A stretch of DNA of 64,000 bases, taken from positions 93,361,917 through 93,425,916 of the forward strand of contig NC_092346.1 in the NCBI RefSeq assembly GCF_963676685.1. Reading direction: 5' to 3'. The notes under the pieces were generated by a model, which did not search any database, was not told where the DNA came from, and saw only the letters and a list, made by a program, of their open reading frames with translations. This document shows, in pieces, positions 12,301 through 27,300 of this stretch. The DNA comes from Mytilus edulis. Lineage: Eukaryota; Mollusca; Bivalvia; Mytilida; Mytilidae. Numbering within the stretch: the first letter of the stretch is position 1; every line of letters starts with the position of its first letter. Position numbers and translations under genes: made by a program.

Positions 12301-15300
12301 AACTAGCAGCCTGATCAACATAGGAACCAAGAAACAAAAAACAAGTATGATATACATCAACAAACAACAACCACTAAAATAACAGCTCTTGCAGATGGTG
12401 GCAGTATTAAACATGTTAACCAGGGTGACATCCATCCACCCAAAAAAGGACAAATGTATTCTATTTGTTTTGACATTTGATTGTATATAGATATAGGAAG
12501 ATGTGGTATGAGTGCCAATGAGACAACTCTTCATCCAAATAACAATTTATAAAAGTAAACCACTATAGGTCAAAGTACGGTCTTCAACATGTAGCCTTGG
12601 CTCACACTGAACAACAAGCTATAAAGGGCCCCAAAATTACATAAATTAAAATGATTTTAGAGATTGAATTAAAAGTAATACTACACTGGGACTTATTTTA
12701 AAGAGATTTTGATATTCATTTAAGCAATATTGTAGAGTTGCAGAATGGTTCACTTCTTTTCTTTGTTTTTATGCCCCATGGGAATTATGTTTTCTAGTCT
12801 GTGTGTGCATTCGTCCGTCCATCTGTCCTGCTTAAGATTAAGTTTTTGGTCAAGGTAGATTTGATGAAAGTGAAGTCCTATCAACTTGAAACTTAGTATA
12901 CATGTTCCTTTTGATATGATCTTTTTAAATTTAATGCCAATTAAGAGTTCTGACCCCAATTTCACAATCCACTGAACATAGAAAATGATAGTGCGATTTG
13001 GGCATCTGTGTAATATGGACACATTCTTGTTATCTTAATAAATTCAAATGTGCTATCTTTGTTTATTATGCTTAAATATTGCAAAACGTTCTAAAGTTTA
13101 TACTAAATGATCATTGGTTCATTAGATATTTGTTTTGTAGGTGGAAGATTTGATGCGCCACCACCATTACCTCCCCCAGAGAGACCAAGTAGACGGGGGG
13201 AGTGGGAGAGAGGGGGAGAAGAATTTTATGTGCCTGATAGACCTGACTGGGGAGACAGACGTGAGGGCCACAGAGACTTCTCACGAGAGGTTGACAGAAG
13301 GAACGACAGACCTGATGATAGAAGTGTTGATAGGTAGCTGTCACATATTTAACTTCCTTGTTAGACTATGCTTTGGCTTGATTCTATATTTAACCATCTG
13401 TTTCTACTAATAGTCATGTTATTTTCAACTTTATAGAATCTTACTTTTTATTTAAATTCATTAAAGTTCTCAAAACTTGTTTAAGTACAGTGAAGTTAGT
13501 GTCTGCAAAGATGATTGACAACTTTATTTAGATTGTTTGATATTCTACCATATTTGTAACTTATTATGGTTAGTGATAACAATTCTTCTGCTTTAAAGAT
13601 ATTTTGTAAGGTTTTATTGACATAGTACTGATTTGTATTCTGTGTTTGATAAATCTTTAACAGTTTACTTTTCAAGAATGGTATAGTAAAAAAACCAACT
13701 CCCAAACACATATATGTACAATAATATGTTTGAATACATATATTGCAATTATCAAACAAGTTTTATATTTTTTATAAGAACCATCCTAAATATCATGCAA
13801 AGTGTGATTAAAATTATCCTTTTACCATGATCTATTGGGCATTTCTTTGTAAATTTGTGGTAAATTTTGGCCAAAAACAGACAGTATGAGAAGAACCATT
13901 TCTGATTTCTTAATATGCACCAAATCATTCAATCAAATAACAAAATTAAATTTATACAGGATTTGCTCATGTGAATCACTTTATTTTACATATTGCATGA
14001 TTGTATTATTTTGACAGTCTGAAATTGAAATGATTTTTACCCTAATATTAACAAGTCTTGAAGTGTATCTGTTTTCACTGTAATTGCATGAGAACTATAT
14101 GTAAAACATATATCTATCAGTAAGAAAAGACTGAAGAATATCAACCCAATAATATTTGTAGGAAATTGCAGTTTGTTTTCTGTTTATTATTGACAGTTAT
14201 GGCTGGTGGTAAGCACGATATTATGTATATTTCCCAAATTAAATCATTCTGTTCAATGTCAAAAAGTGTCCTATGGAATGTTTAGTAATGAATAGGTCAC
14301 AGCATATATATTTGAGTGTGTACAAGAAAAAAACCAATGAAGTACAGTTTTTGTAAGTTAAACCATGAAATCAATAATATCTTTGCGTACTATTTTGGAA
14401 AGAGAAAAAAGTTGTTTTAATAAAAGCCATTCAGATAATTGAAGAGATTACACATTGTTTACTACTACACCTGTATGAAGAGTTTGTATCACCTGAAAAG
14501 GAAGTACACACTCAAATAGTTTAGCTGTAAAGGCTGGCTATTTGTTGCTTTCAATTTGGCATGCAGTAAAATAACGATGTGATACTAGTATGGTATATAT
14601 GGTGTGGTCACCCTTCATTGCATGCTCCATCCGTCTTTGTTATGTGTCTAGACAAATTGTAACTTAACAAATACAAGTTATTTAAATGCTTTGGTTTTGG
14701 GGATTGTAAATGAGACTACTAAAAATGTTCAGTCTTGATTTGTTTATTTCTTCCAATGGAAAGGGGCACCTTCTATTTTGCTATTATGAGATAAAATAAA
14801 AGGATTTTGTTGTACACATCAGATGTCAAAAAGTGCTCATTTGAAATTATGAAAAAGTTTAATATCTCCTTTTTATCAATGAATTTTTATGCTAATGTTT
14901 TGATAGGAATTACTTTTTGGTGCAGCAGAGGCACTGGTAGCTGACATTCAACCGCCAACAATCAATCATTTAATCAAAAAGCACAACTATAGATTTATAG
15001 AAGTGATTCATTCTGTAAAAAGATATTAACTGTTTGTTGTAGGTATGATCGATCAAACAGAAGAAATGACAACCGTGATCAATCTAGAGACCAAAGAGAT
15101 AGGTTTGCTGATATCCACAGACCTGATCCAAGGGAGGGAAGTATGGACAAACCAGATCGTAGAGAACAAGAGTCTTTTAAAAAGCGTGAATTTTCTGCTG
15201 ATCGTGGCAGGGATTTAGACAAAGATGGTCCAAGAAAGGACAGGAAAATATCTGAAACTAGAGATTTTAATCGCCAAGATAGAAAAGAATCTATAGAAAA

Positions 15301-18300
15301 AGAAAAAGAAAAGAAAGAAATCCCAGAAAAGGTAACAGATATCAAAGAGAAAGAAAAGGTTGAAAAAGTGAAAGAAACGGAGGACAAAGATGGTAAAAAG
15401 GAAAAAGAAAAGGGGGATGTAAAGAAAAATGATAAAGAGAAAAAGAAGAGAACAAAAGCTGAAAAGAAAGCAAGAAAAGATGAAAAATTGAAAGCAAAAC
15501 AAAAGAAACTTGAGGATAAGCTGGCCAAAGAAAAAATAAAATCTGAAATTAAAAAGGAACCAATTATTAAAGAAGAAGAAATTAAAAAAGAACCAGAAGA
15601 GCCAGTAGAAATTGAAGAGAAAAAAGAAACCAGGTGAAATTTTATATTTTTATATTAAGGAAAATAGCTTTTTTGGAGAGTTCAACAAAATTAATAACCA
15701 GCTTTTTGTATTGTGATGTTGGATGGGCAGGAAAATGAGTACATAATTTATATTATCAACCTCTCCTTCTGATGAAAATAATAAACTAGCTTTTGAGATT
15801 ACAACTATAATTTTTCTTATGATTTTAATTGAATGTTAATAATATTCTTTTGACTTTTTCTCTTTTTATCAAACTTTTAGAATTCAAAAATTGGTATCAT
15901 ATTTGCCATTTATGGCAGACATTTATTTTATTATATTTTAGTGGAAATAAATTATGTTGTAAGAACTATCTGTAATTTATTTTATTTTAATTTTAGGAAA
16001 AGAATCTTAAGTGAAGATAGGAGTAAATCATTATCTCCTTCGCCAACGTCTAAACGAGCCAGAGATTCTTCTCCTGCTGTATCAGTTAAGAGTAGACATA
16101 GTGTAGGTACTATTGAAAGGGTCAAGGTCAAAGAAGAACCAGAGGTCAAAAGTGAAAAGTCAAAATCTAGGAGTGTGGAATTAGACAAAGATACTATGAG
16201 TGAAAAGTCACATGGTTCTGAAAGGAGACCAGAAAGGAAACAGAAGGAAACTAGTGTATGTATTACTTTATGTCAAATTGTTAATCAACAAGGTCATTCA
16301 ATAATGACATTGAGTGTTTTGTTTGGTAGATCTCTTGTCATAAGTTAAAGGGCCTGTGTGAGCTAATTCCAATATTTAGCATAGGTAACTGTTTTCTTTT
16401 AACTTTTCATGTATTCATGATACCCGATGCACATTCATGGAAAGTTAACACAAAATATCCTCATTTTGTAATGATTGTTGGACAAAATACATTGCCACCA
16501 ACTACAATCTTCAATAGATCAAATGTTCAATTAACTTTAGGTGAATATAAATACCAAGACCTATGAAAATTATGTTTCATTGTGCACAAAAAAAATTATC
16601 CCTGGCTTAGTATATTTCTAGGATATTGATTGGTTAATGCATGTCGTTACAAAACCCATAGCCCCTGAGTGTTGCTAACCCATATCCCCGGACGTTGCTA
16701 ACCATTATCCCGGGAAACTTCACACAAGTTTTCCTTAGTTCCATGATTGCTCCTTGTGAAATATTGAATGCTGTAGATTATCCATGATGTTTGTAATTAA
16801 ATATTTAATTTATTAACGATTTTGTCAAATTATGCCGATCATTTACACTCATTTCATTGAATGCATCATTTGACTGCCACATTTTCAAGGAATGGGACTA
16901 CTGACCTAGCTATGCAGATGGCCCACGTTGACGTCACACCATCTATGACGTAACTCTCACAACATTGAGCGCCAAATTTGACTCAATCCAGTTTCTCTGT
17001 CTCCTTATTAAAAACGTCTTATATTTGACTACTTGTAGGGTTCTACTTAAGGTAGTACCCTACACCCCGTAAAAAATATGTAAAATTTCAAAATTTCAAT
17101 AAAACTTTTATAGATAATGAAAAAAACGTTGTTTTCACGTTACACTTTGTACCCAAATTTAAATAAAACTTGCACGATTGGGACTAAGACCGGGGATAAA
17201 TTGGTTACCTACGTTCATATCCGTAGATATGGATATTTTAACACCCTGAGGTACCCCAGTACACCATGAGGCGTAGCAGACTTTGCTTTATTTTTGAATA
17301 CGTGGTTATCAAGTTGATGACTTCTGTATATTGGTGTAAATACCTGCTTCAGAGATTTTATTTAAGTTCTTGTAGGTTTCATATTGTTTTTGTTTTAAAT
17401 TTTCAGTTATGAATTATTTTCAGTTATGAATTATTTTCAGTTATAAATTATTTTCAGTTATGAATTAGAAAAATAATCTTAATCATCAACTTTCTGATGA
17501 GACTATTCTTTTTCACATTTAGTTTAATCATCATTACTCAAGCTGAATGTGTATTTCAAGTTTTAAAGTATTTTAGCACTCTTTTTTAGCCTGTCCCACC
17601 TGTTCCAGTAGAAGAGATAAAAGAACAAAAGAAGAAGAAAAGATCCCGATCCCCTGCAGGAGAGGAGGAATACAAGAGGAGGAGGACTGAGGAGAGAGAT
17701 AGGGGTAAGTATTAATACCAAGGAATACATAGATTTCTCTGGAATTTGTAGTAATTATCTAATATTCTCAATCTGTATATATGTAAAAAGAGAAGATGTG
17801 GTATGATTGCCAATGAGACAACTCTCCACAAGAGACCAAAATGACACAGAAATTAACAATTATAAGTCACTGTAAGGCCTTCAACAATGAGCAAAGCCCA
17901 TACATGGGACAGGCACATATGTACATAGTGTGGGTTGGTTAAACATGTTAGTGGGATCCCAACCCTCCCCCTAACCTGGAACAGTGGTATAACAGTACAA
18001 CATAAGAACGAACTATAAAAATGAGTTGAAAAAGGCTTAACTCATCAGATGGACAAAATACAAGTGGACATGGCCCGGTATATATGTCTGTATTAGATAA
18101 TGGTGGACCTATTATGGCTTGATAGAGGGGTATCAAGTTTAACCTTTGTCCATGTGTACATACGTACATACATTTCAAAATTAGTTAAGGTTCTTTAACT
18201 TAGTTTGCTGTAACCAATTGTAATGAAACTTGTACACAATAACCATAAAACACAGATCAAGTTTGAATTTGGGCTGCATCATTTTTGCTGTTCTTGAGTT

Positions 18301-21300
18301 ATGCCCCTTTATAACATTATTTGCAAGCAGGGGCATCATCTGTGTCCATCTGCATCCTATGGACACATTCAGGATTCAGCATTTATTTGTATTATATAAT
18401 AGTCAGGAGCCTGTTTGTGAATTTTTAATTTTTTTTCTTTTTACAACAGAAGCTTCTTTTTTATTTTTCAGTCACTATTTATGAAGTTGTGGAATAAAGA
18501 TTATACAATAAGTTTCAAACAGCATGTTAACCCTGTCTTATTTTGTGACTTTTTTTTCTTACTGACTAAAAGGGTAGTAATGGTTGTTTTGTTGCAACAT
18601 TAGGCAGTTGGTTATAAGACACTGGTTTCTCTTTTTATCTATAATATTCTTCATCAGAAATCCTATTTTTTAACCTAAGCCGAGTTTGCTTGCCAATGGT
18701 TTACAAAAAGGACAATGACTGTGTATGATGGACTTATACAACATATTTATATTTTATTAAAATTTTCGGATTTTCAAGATTCCAAGCATAATATTATAAC
18801 AATTTTTAAAATGGAGGAGGACGAAACACTATGTATGACTAACAAAAGCTTGCATTCTGTCAGTCCCATGTCTGTTGCATGAACTCTGTTTTCTGCACCA
18901 ACAACATTTAAAGAATTGTACCCATGCATTGTTACAATAATTTAACAGTATTATTTTGTCATATATCTTATTGTGTATATGATTGTTTTACAGTAAGAAA
19001 GTTGAGAGGAAGTGTTGACGAAGAAGGGGGAAGATATAGTAGTTTTTCAGATGATTCTGCAGATGTTATCCTTAAACAGGGGGAACCCCAGCAGGTTTGT
19101 TAACTTTTTAGTTTTAATTCATTAACTTTCAACAGGTGGCCATTGATGCTTTAATTTAAAGACATCAATAGGTTATAACTTTTGAAAAAAATATTGTTCA
19201 ATGTTACAAATTGTCAATGTTTCAACTAAATTAGAGCAATAAATGATTTGTAATGTAAAAAATCAGAGGTTTCAGCCAAATTGATCCTTTATTTTTAAAA
19301 AGGTTTCAATGAAAACAAGGTATTCATAAACTATATGTATTCAAATAATTCTATTTTAGCTACCAATATGCCACAATTTATTAGAAAATGTAGAATGTTT
19401 AAATTTCTCTAGTTTACCATATCTTGAAAAAAAAAAACTTTGATATAATATTATAATTGTGTAAATTATAGACTGGATCTGCTATTCCTGAACATGTTTT
19501 ACGTGAGGGAGGTAGACGTAGAAGGAGTAGGAGCCGCAGTAGTTATGGTAGCAGACACAGTCATCATGACAGCAAAGTCAGAAGGTCAGATAGCAGCAGA
19601 TACAGAGATAGAAGGTCAAGGTCAAGAAGTCCACAGAAAAGTGGAGAGAGGGAGAGAAGAAGTAGAGGAGATAGTGAAAGAGGCAGAGACCGTGACAGAG
19701 GAAGAGACAGGGATAGAGAGAGAGAACAAACCAGGTATTTTATAATGTAATTTTGTTAACAATAGATTGCCTTCTTCAATAATAAATGTTGAGCTCACTG
19801 GTCAACTCTTAGTTATGAGAACTAAATATATGAATATATATTATCAATATGCAAATATAAAGATTTAAGTTAATTGTGGTGCAGCTTTAAATACCTAAAT
19901 AGAATTTAATTATAAATGTAATTATCAATATAAAGATGGAACTGGTTGAGGAAAGCTAGTTTATAGTCTGATGTTTGGCTGTATGGCAGAGAAAGAGGTA
20001 TCATATTTTATGTAATCAATTCATCAATTTCCAATGCAGAACCTTAAAAAAAACTTCACAGAAAGATTGCACCTATAATGAAGCTGTACCTGTCATTATG
20101 GAATTTTCACCTTTTTTCCAGACTTTAAAATTTTTCCTTTTTTCAGCAAAATTTACAAAAGATGGTAACTATTTTATGTAATGAAATCCTCCCTCCATTG
20201 TCAACCTAGATCTCAGAAACAGATTGATTGCACACATACTGAAACAGTGCACCAGCTATTATTGAATAGCATGTCTGTTGATTTGCTAATATAGTTAATT
20301 AATTTAAGTAATCTTATAAACCTTTGTTGCAAATCAGTTAATTTGAGTAAGAATTATTCCCAAGCTTTCTTGTTCTTGCTTTGTTTTATTCAAAGTACTG
20401 ATGTTTTTTTAAACATGTTCATCCCATAAAAAAACAACAACAAAAAATGAGTTGTAAATTATTTAGATTTGTATATATCACATATCAACATCGGGAGAGA
20501 TCCGTTTGCGCCAAAAATGCGTCCTTTAGCGCCACAACTTTTTTTCTCCAATGCTACGTTTGCTGTTTTAAAATTACATGGTATCATTTGCGCCAAAAAT
20601 AAAATATACGATTGCGCCAATTTAAAGAAAAATGACTTCCCTCCTCCTTTATCCTGGCTTGGGACCGGCAGTTTTCACTGGCAGAGTTAAAGTCATTTTA
20701 AGTCATTGAATGGTTAACTTTAAAATATAAAACTATGTACAGTCGGACATCATATATATCTGTTTAAGAAGTTAAAGGCTGGAATTTGTAGCTCATTACA
20801 CATACAAAGTCTATGCGGCTAAGTTCTCCTTCTGCATATTTCTCATACTTTTCAACAGCGAATCTTTCCTTTTCTGACACATGCCTAGTTCTAACTGCTG
20901 GTTTATTTGTACTTCTCAATTTAATGTAAGTTGTAGCTTGAAATTTTACTATATTGTCCAAAAACACAAACATGGAAGGGTGGGATGAGAACGCTTTTAT
21001 TTTTTTGTCTTTTGGCATATCCTGTATCAAATCTTCAGCAAAGCAATCACCTACTTCATCTGGGTTCAGAAAAGCTAATCCAAAAAAATGGTGTAACCAC
21101 TTGCTAAAATCACTGCCAACTTTTTTATACTCTTTTGCTAGTCCAAGATCTTGTATTTTAAGCCACCATGCCTGGCCAAGGTGAAAACGACATGCCTTGA
21201 TGATAATTCCTGGGAAAAAACTCATTAACGACAACGTGCATTCTCTCCTTAAAATCTACCAACAAGAGTAACAATTATTTAGCGAATAATAATTTATGAG

Positions 21301-24300
21301 ACAAATGATACTAAATATATATTAATCTTTAATATGTACGATCAATATGTGTTCAGGTAAATTGGCGCAAATGAGTTCCGAAAACTGGCGCAATTGATAT
21401 ATTTGAAAAAAAAAATTTGGCGCAAATGATACCCCTGAAAAACAGTAATTGGCGCAAAAGGAGTGCTGCCTCAACATCCTAAACCTGTTTTGCACTTCTA
21501 TTGACTGCCAACTTCCTTGGATGCTGAAAAAAAAAATTACTACTTCTATTTGTAATTTTCCAACAGAACATTTTATAGTGAAATGGAAACGAATAGCATC
21601 CTAGCTTAAGAATTCAATTTGTTCACTGTGTTTATTTGGAAAGATTGATTAACAATAATAAGAATAATAAAAAGAAGAAATTATAATTTTTATTTATGTA
21701 CTTATGGTAAGTCAATGATATTTGGTATGTTGTTGTAAGTCAATGATATTTGGTATGTTGTTGTATCAACATCAGTACAGTTTAATTCTGTAGCAATTTC
21801 ACTATTAAAATTGAATACATATGTCAGTGGCAACATTTAGTGTTCTGAATTTAAAGATAAATTGTGGACTAAAATTTGATAGCCATATTAAATGTAAATG
21901 TCATTTGTAGGCCTAGATCTGAATCTGACACCAGAGGACAAGGTAGAGAAGAACCAAGCAGCAGTAAGATAGATGTAAAATCAGAAGAAATAAAACCTGA
22001 GGTTAAAGAAGAATCTGGTGCAGGTAAGGCACAACCTTTGGGGATGTTAATAATAAAGATGGTAATAGCATGGGATAAGTACCATATAAAACATGCCCTC
22101 TTAACAAAAGGGCTTAATAGTAAATCTAGGTTTTTCTGGACATCATTTGATATGATATTTAAGGAACATATATTGAGTTGCAGCTATTTGATTTAAGCAT
22201 TCACATTCTCCTAAAAAATTGCTTCTATGTCTGGCTTACTTATATGAAGAGTCCCTTCCTTGGATGGAAAGTATGGTTTCTTAGTCATCAAATAAAGCTC
22301 CTCTACAAATACAGACAATTTGAAAGTGATTCAAGATAATTAGAAAAAAGTAAATTTTCAGGGAAGTCAGGAACAAATAATGAGTGATTTTACTTTGGTC
22401 ATCATTAAGTTTACATGATTAGGTCAGTCTCTAATAAACTTAATATAATTGATCATTGATAATGTTAAGTTTACATGATTAGGTCAGTCTCTAATAAACT
22501 TAATGTAATTGATCATTGATAATGTTAAGTTTACATGATTAGGTCAGTCTCTAATAAACTTAATATAATTGATCATTGATAATGTTAAGTTTACATGATT
22601 AGGTCAGTCTCTAATAAACTTAATGTAATTGATCATTGATAATGTTAAGTTTCTGTTTTACCTATAGTAGTACCTTCATTTTAAAGGCTTTCCACAAAAT
22701 TAACATCAATTGCTTTGTTTTGTCATTTCAGAATCAGAAGATGACTTATCTTTAAGCTCAATTTCCAGTGATGAAGAGTTTGAGGCAGATCATGATAAGA
22801 AGCATAGTAAGTTAGAGTCAAGACTCAGTGAATTTGATGTTGGGGTTTGGGTCATCCAATTTTACTTTACAATCATGTGAATACTCGGGGTATAGCAATC
22901 TAAGTGAATCAACTGTATGTGATAGTTTTGTCAATTACTTCCAAAGAATCGGTGGTTCCGAAACATATACAATCAGTTCCTTCAGCTAATATAAATGAGT
23001 GTTATAAAATTGTTTAAATGTATAAAAAGTGACATAAAACCTTACATACATAAATCTGCAGATTAAACCACTGAGCTTGTACATTTACATAGTCATCCTG
23101 TTAACTATTTGATTATCACTGTAGTCTATACAAACACAGACCTATCTGTAGAAACCTAAATTTAGTATCATTAACCAGAACATGGTCATTTAATGCAAAG
23201 TAGTATATACCAATTGTAGCATATAAATCATCCATTGATATGAATATCTGATTGTACATTCTTTAATGTACCAATTTTTGAAAACCCTAAACACATTGTT
23301 GTACCAATACTAAATCTAAAACCTCTGCTGTGGCTGTGTTAATAGCATATCTTTGGTGGTTTCTGTTTATTTACAATTAGTCTAAGAGATTGACTTATAG
23401 TAAAGAGACTTACTTATTGTTTTTGACATGTTTATAGCCTGTTGATCTTATTTTTGTGTTAGGTTGATTTATCATTGATTTATACATGGAATCTATATAT
23501 CCTTTTCCTTTTATTAGCTCACCTGTCCCGAAGGGACAAGTGAGCTTATGCCATCACTTGGCGTCCGTCGTCGTCCGTCGTCTGTCGTCGTCTGTCGTCG
23601 TCGTAAACTATTTCAAGAATCTTCTCCTCTGAAACTACTGGGCCAAATACTTTCAAACTTTAACTGAATGTTCCTTAGGGTATCTAATTTATAAATTGTA
23701 TCCGAAGTTTTGATCTATCAACAAACATGGTCGCCATTGCTAAAAATAGAACATAGGGGTCAAATGCAGTTTTTGGCTTATAACTCAAAAACCAAAGCAT
23801 TTAGAGCAAATCTGACATGGGGGGTAATATTGTTTATCAGGTCAAGATCTATCTGCCCTGAAATTTTCAGATGAATCAGACAACCTGTTGTTGGGTTGCT
23901 GCCCCTGAATTGGTAATTTTAAGGAAATTTTGCTGTTTTTGGTTATTATCTTGAATATTATTATAGATAGAGATAAACTGTAAACAGTAATAATGTTCAG
24001 CAAAGTAAGATTTACAAATAAGTCAGCATGACGGAAATGGTCAGTTGACCCCTTTAGGAGTTATTGCCCTTTATAGTCAATTTTTAACCATTTTTCGTAA
24101 ATCTTAGTAATCTTTTACAAAAATCTTCTCCTCTGAAACTGCTGGGCCAAATACTTCCAAACTTTAATTGAATGTTCCTTAGGGTATCTAGTTTGTAAAT
24201 TGTATCCGAAGTTATGATCTATCAATAAACATGGTCGCCATTGCTAATAATAGAACATAGGGGTCAAATGCACTTTTTGGCTTATAACTCAAAAACCAAA

Positions 24301-27300
24301 GCATTTAGAGCAAATCTGACATGGGGTAATATTGTTTATCAGGTTAAGATCTATCTGCCCTGAAATTTTCAGATGAATCTGACAACCTGTTGTTGGGTTG
24401 CTGCCCCTGAATTGGTAATTTTAAGGAAATTTTTCTGTTTTTGGTTATTATCTTGAATATTATTATAGATAGAGATAAACTGTAAACAGCAATAATGTTC
24501 CGCAAAGTAAGATTTACAAATAAGTCAACATGACGGAAATGGTCAGTTGACCCCTTTAGGAGTTATTGCCCTTTATAGTCAATTTTTAACCATTTTTCGT
24601 AAATCTTAGTAATCTTTTACAAAAATCTTCTCCTCTGAAACTACTGGGCCAAATACTTCCAAACTTTAACTGAATGTTCCTTAGGGTATCTAGTTTGTAA
24701 ATTGTATCCGAAGTTATGATCTATCAACAAACATGGTCGCCATTGCTAAAAATAGAACATAGGGGTCAAATGCAGTTTTTGGCTTATAACTCAAAAACCA
24801 AAGCATTTAGAGCAAATCTGACGTTGGGTAATATTGTTTATCAGGTCAAGATCTATCTGCCCTGAAATTTTCAGATGAATCAGACAACCTGTTGTTGGGT
24901 TGCTGCCCCTGAATTGATAATTTTAAGGAAATTTTGCTGTTTTTGTTTATTATCTTGAATATAATTATAGATAGAAATAAACTGTAAACAACAATAATGT
25001 TCAGCAAAGTAAGATCTTCAATTAAGTCAATTTGACCAAAATTGTCAATTGACCCCTTAAGGAGTTATTGCCCTTTAAAGACTTTTTTCACAATTTGTTC
25101 ATCATGTTGACTTACTTTAAAAAATCTTCTCCTTTGAAACTGCTGTATCAATTTCAGCCAAACTTAGGCTAAATGAGTTTCAGAGTATCTAGTATAAATT
25201 TTATATTTTATTTCCTTGTATGTCAAGAAACATAGCTCCTATGGCTAAAATAGAACATAGGAGAAAATGATTATTTTTTTTGGCTTTTGAAGAAAATAGG
25301 ACGATCCAAAAAACATTTAAATAAATTGAAAAGCCAAAATAATCATTGATGAGAGATTTAACCAAAAGAATTAAGGTGAGCGATTCAGGCTCTTGAGAGC
25401 CTCTTGTTTATACATATCTTCAAAATTACCATAATAATACAGGTTTACCAAGTACAAATATAGAATTTAAAATGGATGATACTATACAGAATTCTTGCTA
25501 GAAGTTTATACTTCACCTTTTCCTTTAAGATATTTTGTTTACAAACTAACAATGTTGTACACCGTTCAAAAACAAGTATTCACAGAAACAATTCATGATA
25601 TAATGATATTTTTCAGGTATAGATGCCCTAGATATTGATTGGGCAAGCTTACAACAAGATGTGAGGCCTAAACCTCCTGTCACAGGTTCTGCTCTCAACA
25701 GGTTCAAAGCTAGTAATGTTTTTGCCCAGATAGGTGTGTCCAAACAGTATGCTGGAGAAGAACTCTTTAATAAAATACAAAATGAATGCATTAAACAGGA
25801 AGATAGCACAGGTAAGCAAATCAAGATTTATTTCAGAATTTCAAACACATTTTATTTATTTATATACAGAAACTTGATTATGCTCTTCTATTATTAAAAA
25901 TTAAATATGTTCACTTTGTACTAGGGAAGTCATAGACGGACAAAAAGATTTAGGTAGAAACATTTAGGTCAACTTCGTTCTAGGGCAGTTATAGATTGAC
26001 TCAATGGTTCGAGAAAAAATATTTTGTCTATTTTTAAAGCCAACATGGAAATTTACTTTGACAGCTGCAAGCAAGAGACACAGGGTTCCATGTAACCCTT
26101 CACAAACTTTTATTATACCCCCGCTTTAAAAAAGGGAGGGTATACTGTTTTACCTCTGTCCGTACGTCCGTCAGTCAGTCCGTCCCATGAAACTTTCGTC
26201 ACATTTTTCTCAGGAACTACACATCCACCCTTTCTGTAATTTGGTATCAACATTTATATATGTCAGCCATACCGTGTGATGCGTTTTCAGATTCATTACT
26301 TGACAACTTCCTGTTTACCGAACACTTGTATGATTTTACACATGATAGCCAAGTTGAAAATTTTCGTCACATTTTTCTCAGGAACTACAATACAAGGATT
26401 TCTGAAATTTGGTTTCAGGGTTTATCTAAGTCAGCTATACCGTGTGATGCGTTTTCAGATTGATCACTTGACAACTTCCTGTTTACCGAACACTTGTATG
26501 ATTTTACACATGATAGCCAAGTTGAAAATTTTCGTCACATTTTTCTCAGGAACTACACATCCACCCTTTCTGTAATTTGGTATCAACATTTATATATGTC
26601 AGCCATACTGTGTGATGCGTTTTCAGATTCATCACTTGACAACTTCCTGTTTACCGAACACTTGTATGATTTTACACATGATAGCCAAGTTGAAAATTTT
26701 CGTCACATTTTTCTCAGGAACTACAATACAAGGATTTCTGAAATTTGGTTTCAGGATTTATATAAGTCAGCTATACCGTGTGATGGGTTTTCAGATTCAT
26801 CACTCGACAACTTCCTGTTTACTGAACACTATTAATATTATCCACTTGCGACGGGGGTATCATCAGTGAGCAGTAGCTCGCAGTTTCACTTGTTAAACCA
26901 ACTGTGGACAGAAGTTTTCATCTGTATATATAATGAGTTTAGGGTTTACTTTTTTACACAACATTGCATTTGAAGATATATATTAGACATATATATACTG
27001 GTACCCTAAAACTATTAACTAGGTTTAAAATACTACAATCATTGACATTAATTGGTCTCTTTCAGATGTTACTACAACTGAAGAAAAGACAGAAGATGTG
27101 AAACCAGACAATAAATTTAGATTTAAAAGTGATATTGCTGTATTCCATTCCTCAATTACAAGTAAAAACCAACAAAGGAAGAACTTACTACGCAATATAG
27201 GACCATTTAGACGAGCTTTATGTGCAAGACGAGACCTTGAAATAAGACGTCAGCTGTGTAAAGTTGACAAGGTAACTTGTTTAGATTTGTATTATATGTT

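Noticed and set aside
15079-15528. Minus-strand Ser/Phe-rich frames opposite exon h
   Set aside because: Antisense shadow of the Lys/Glu-rich coding exon.
19494-19745. ATG-initiated 83-codon frame in the RS exon
   Set aside because: It is out of phase with both neighbouring exons; the in-phase frame gives a classic RS domain.
26260-26869. Overlapping open frames of 67-113 codons with repeated peptide text
   Set aside because: They are frames through a 168-bp tandem repeat (168 is divisible by 3), found in several frames at once, with no start context or splice support.
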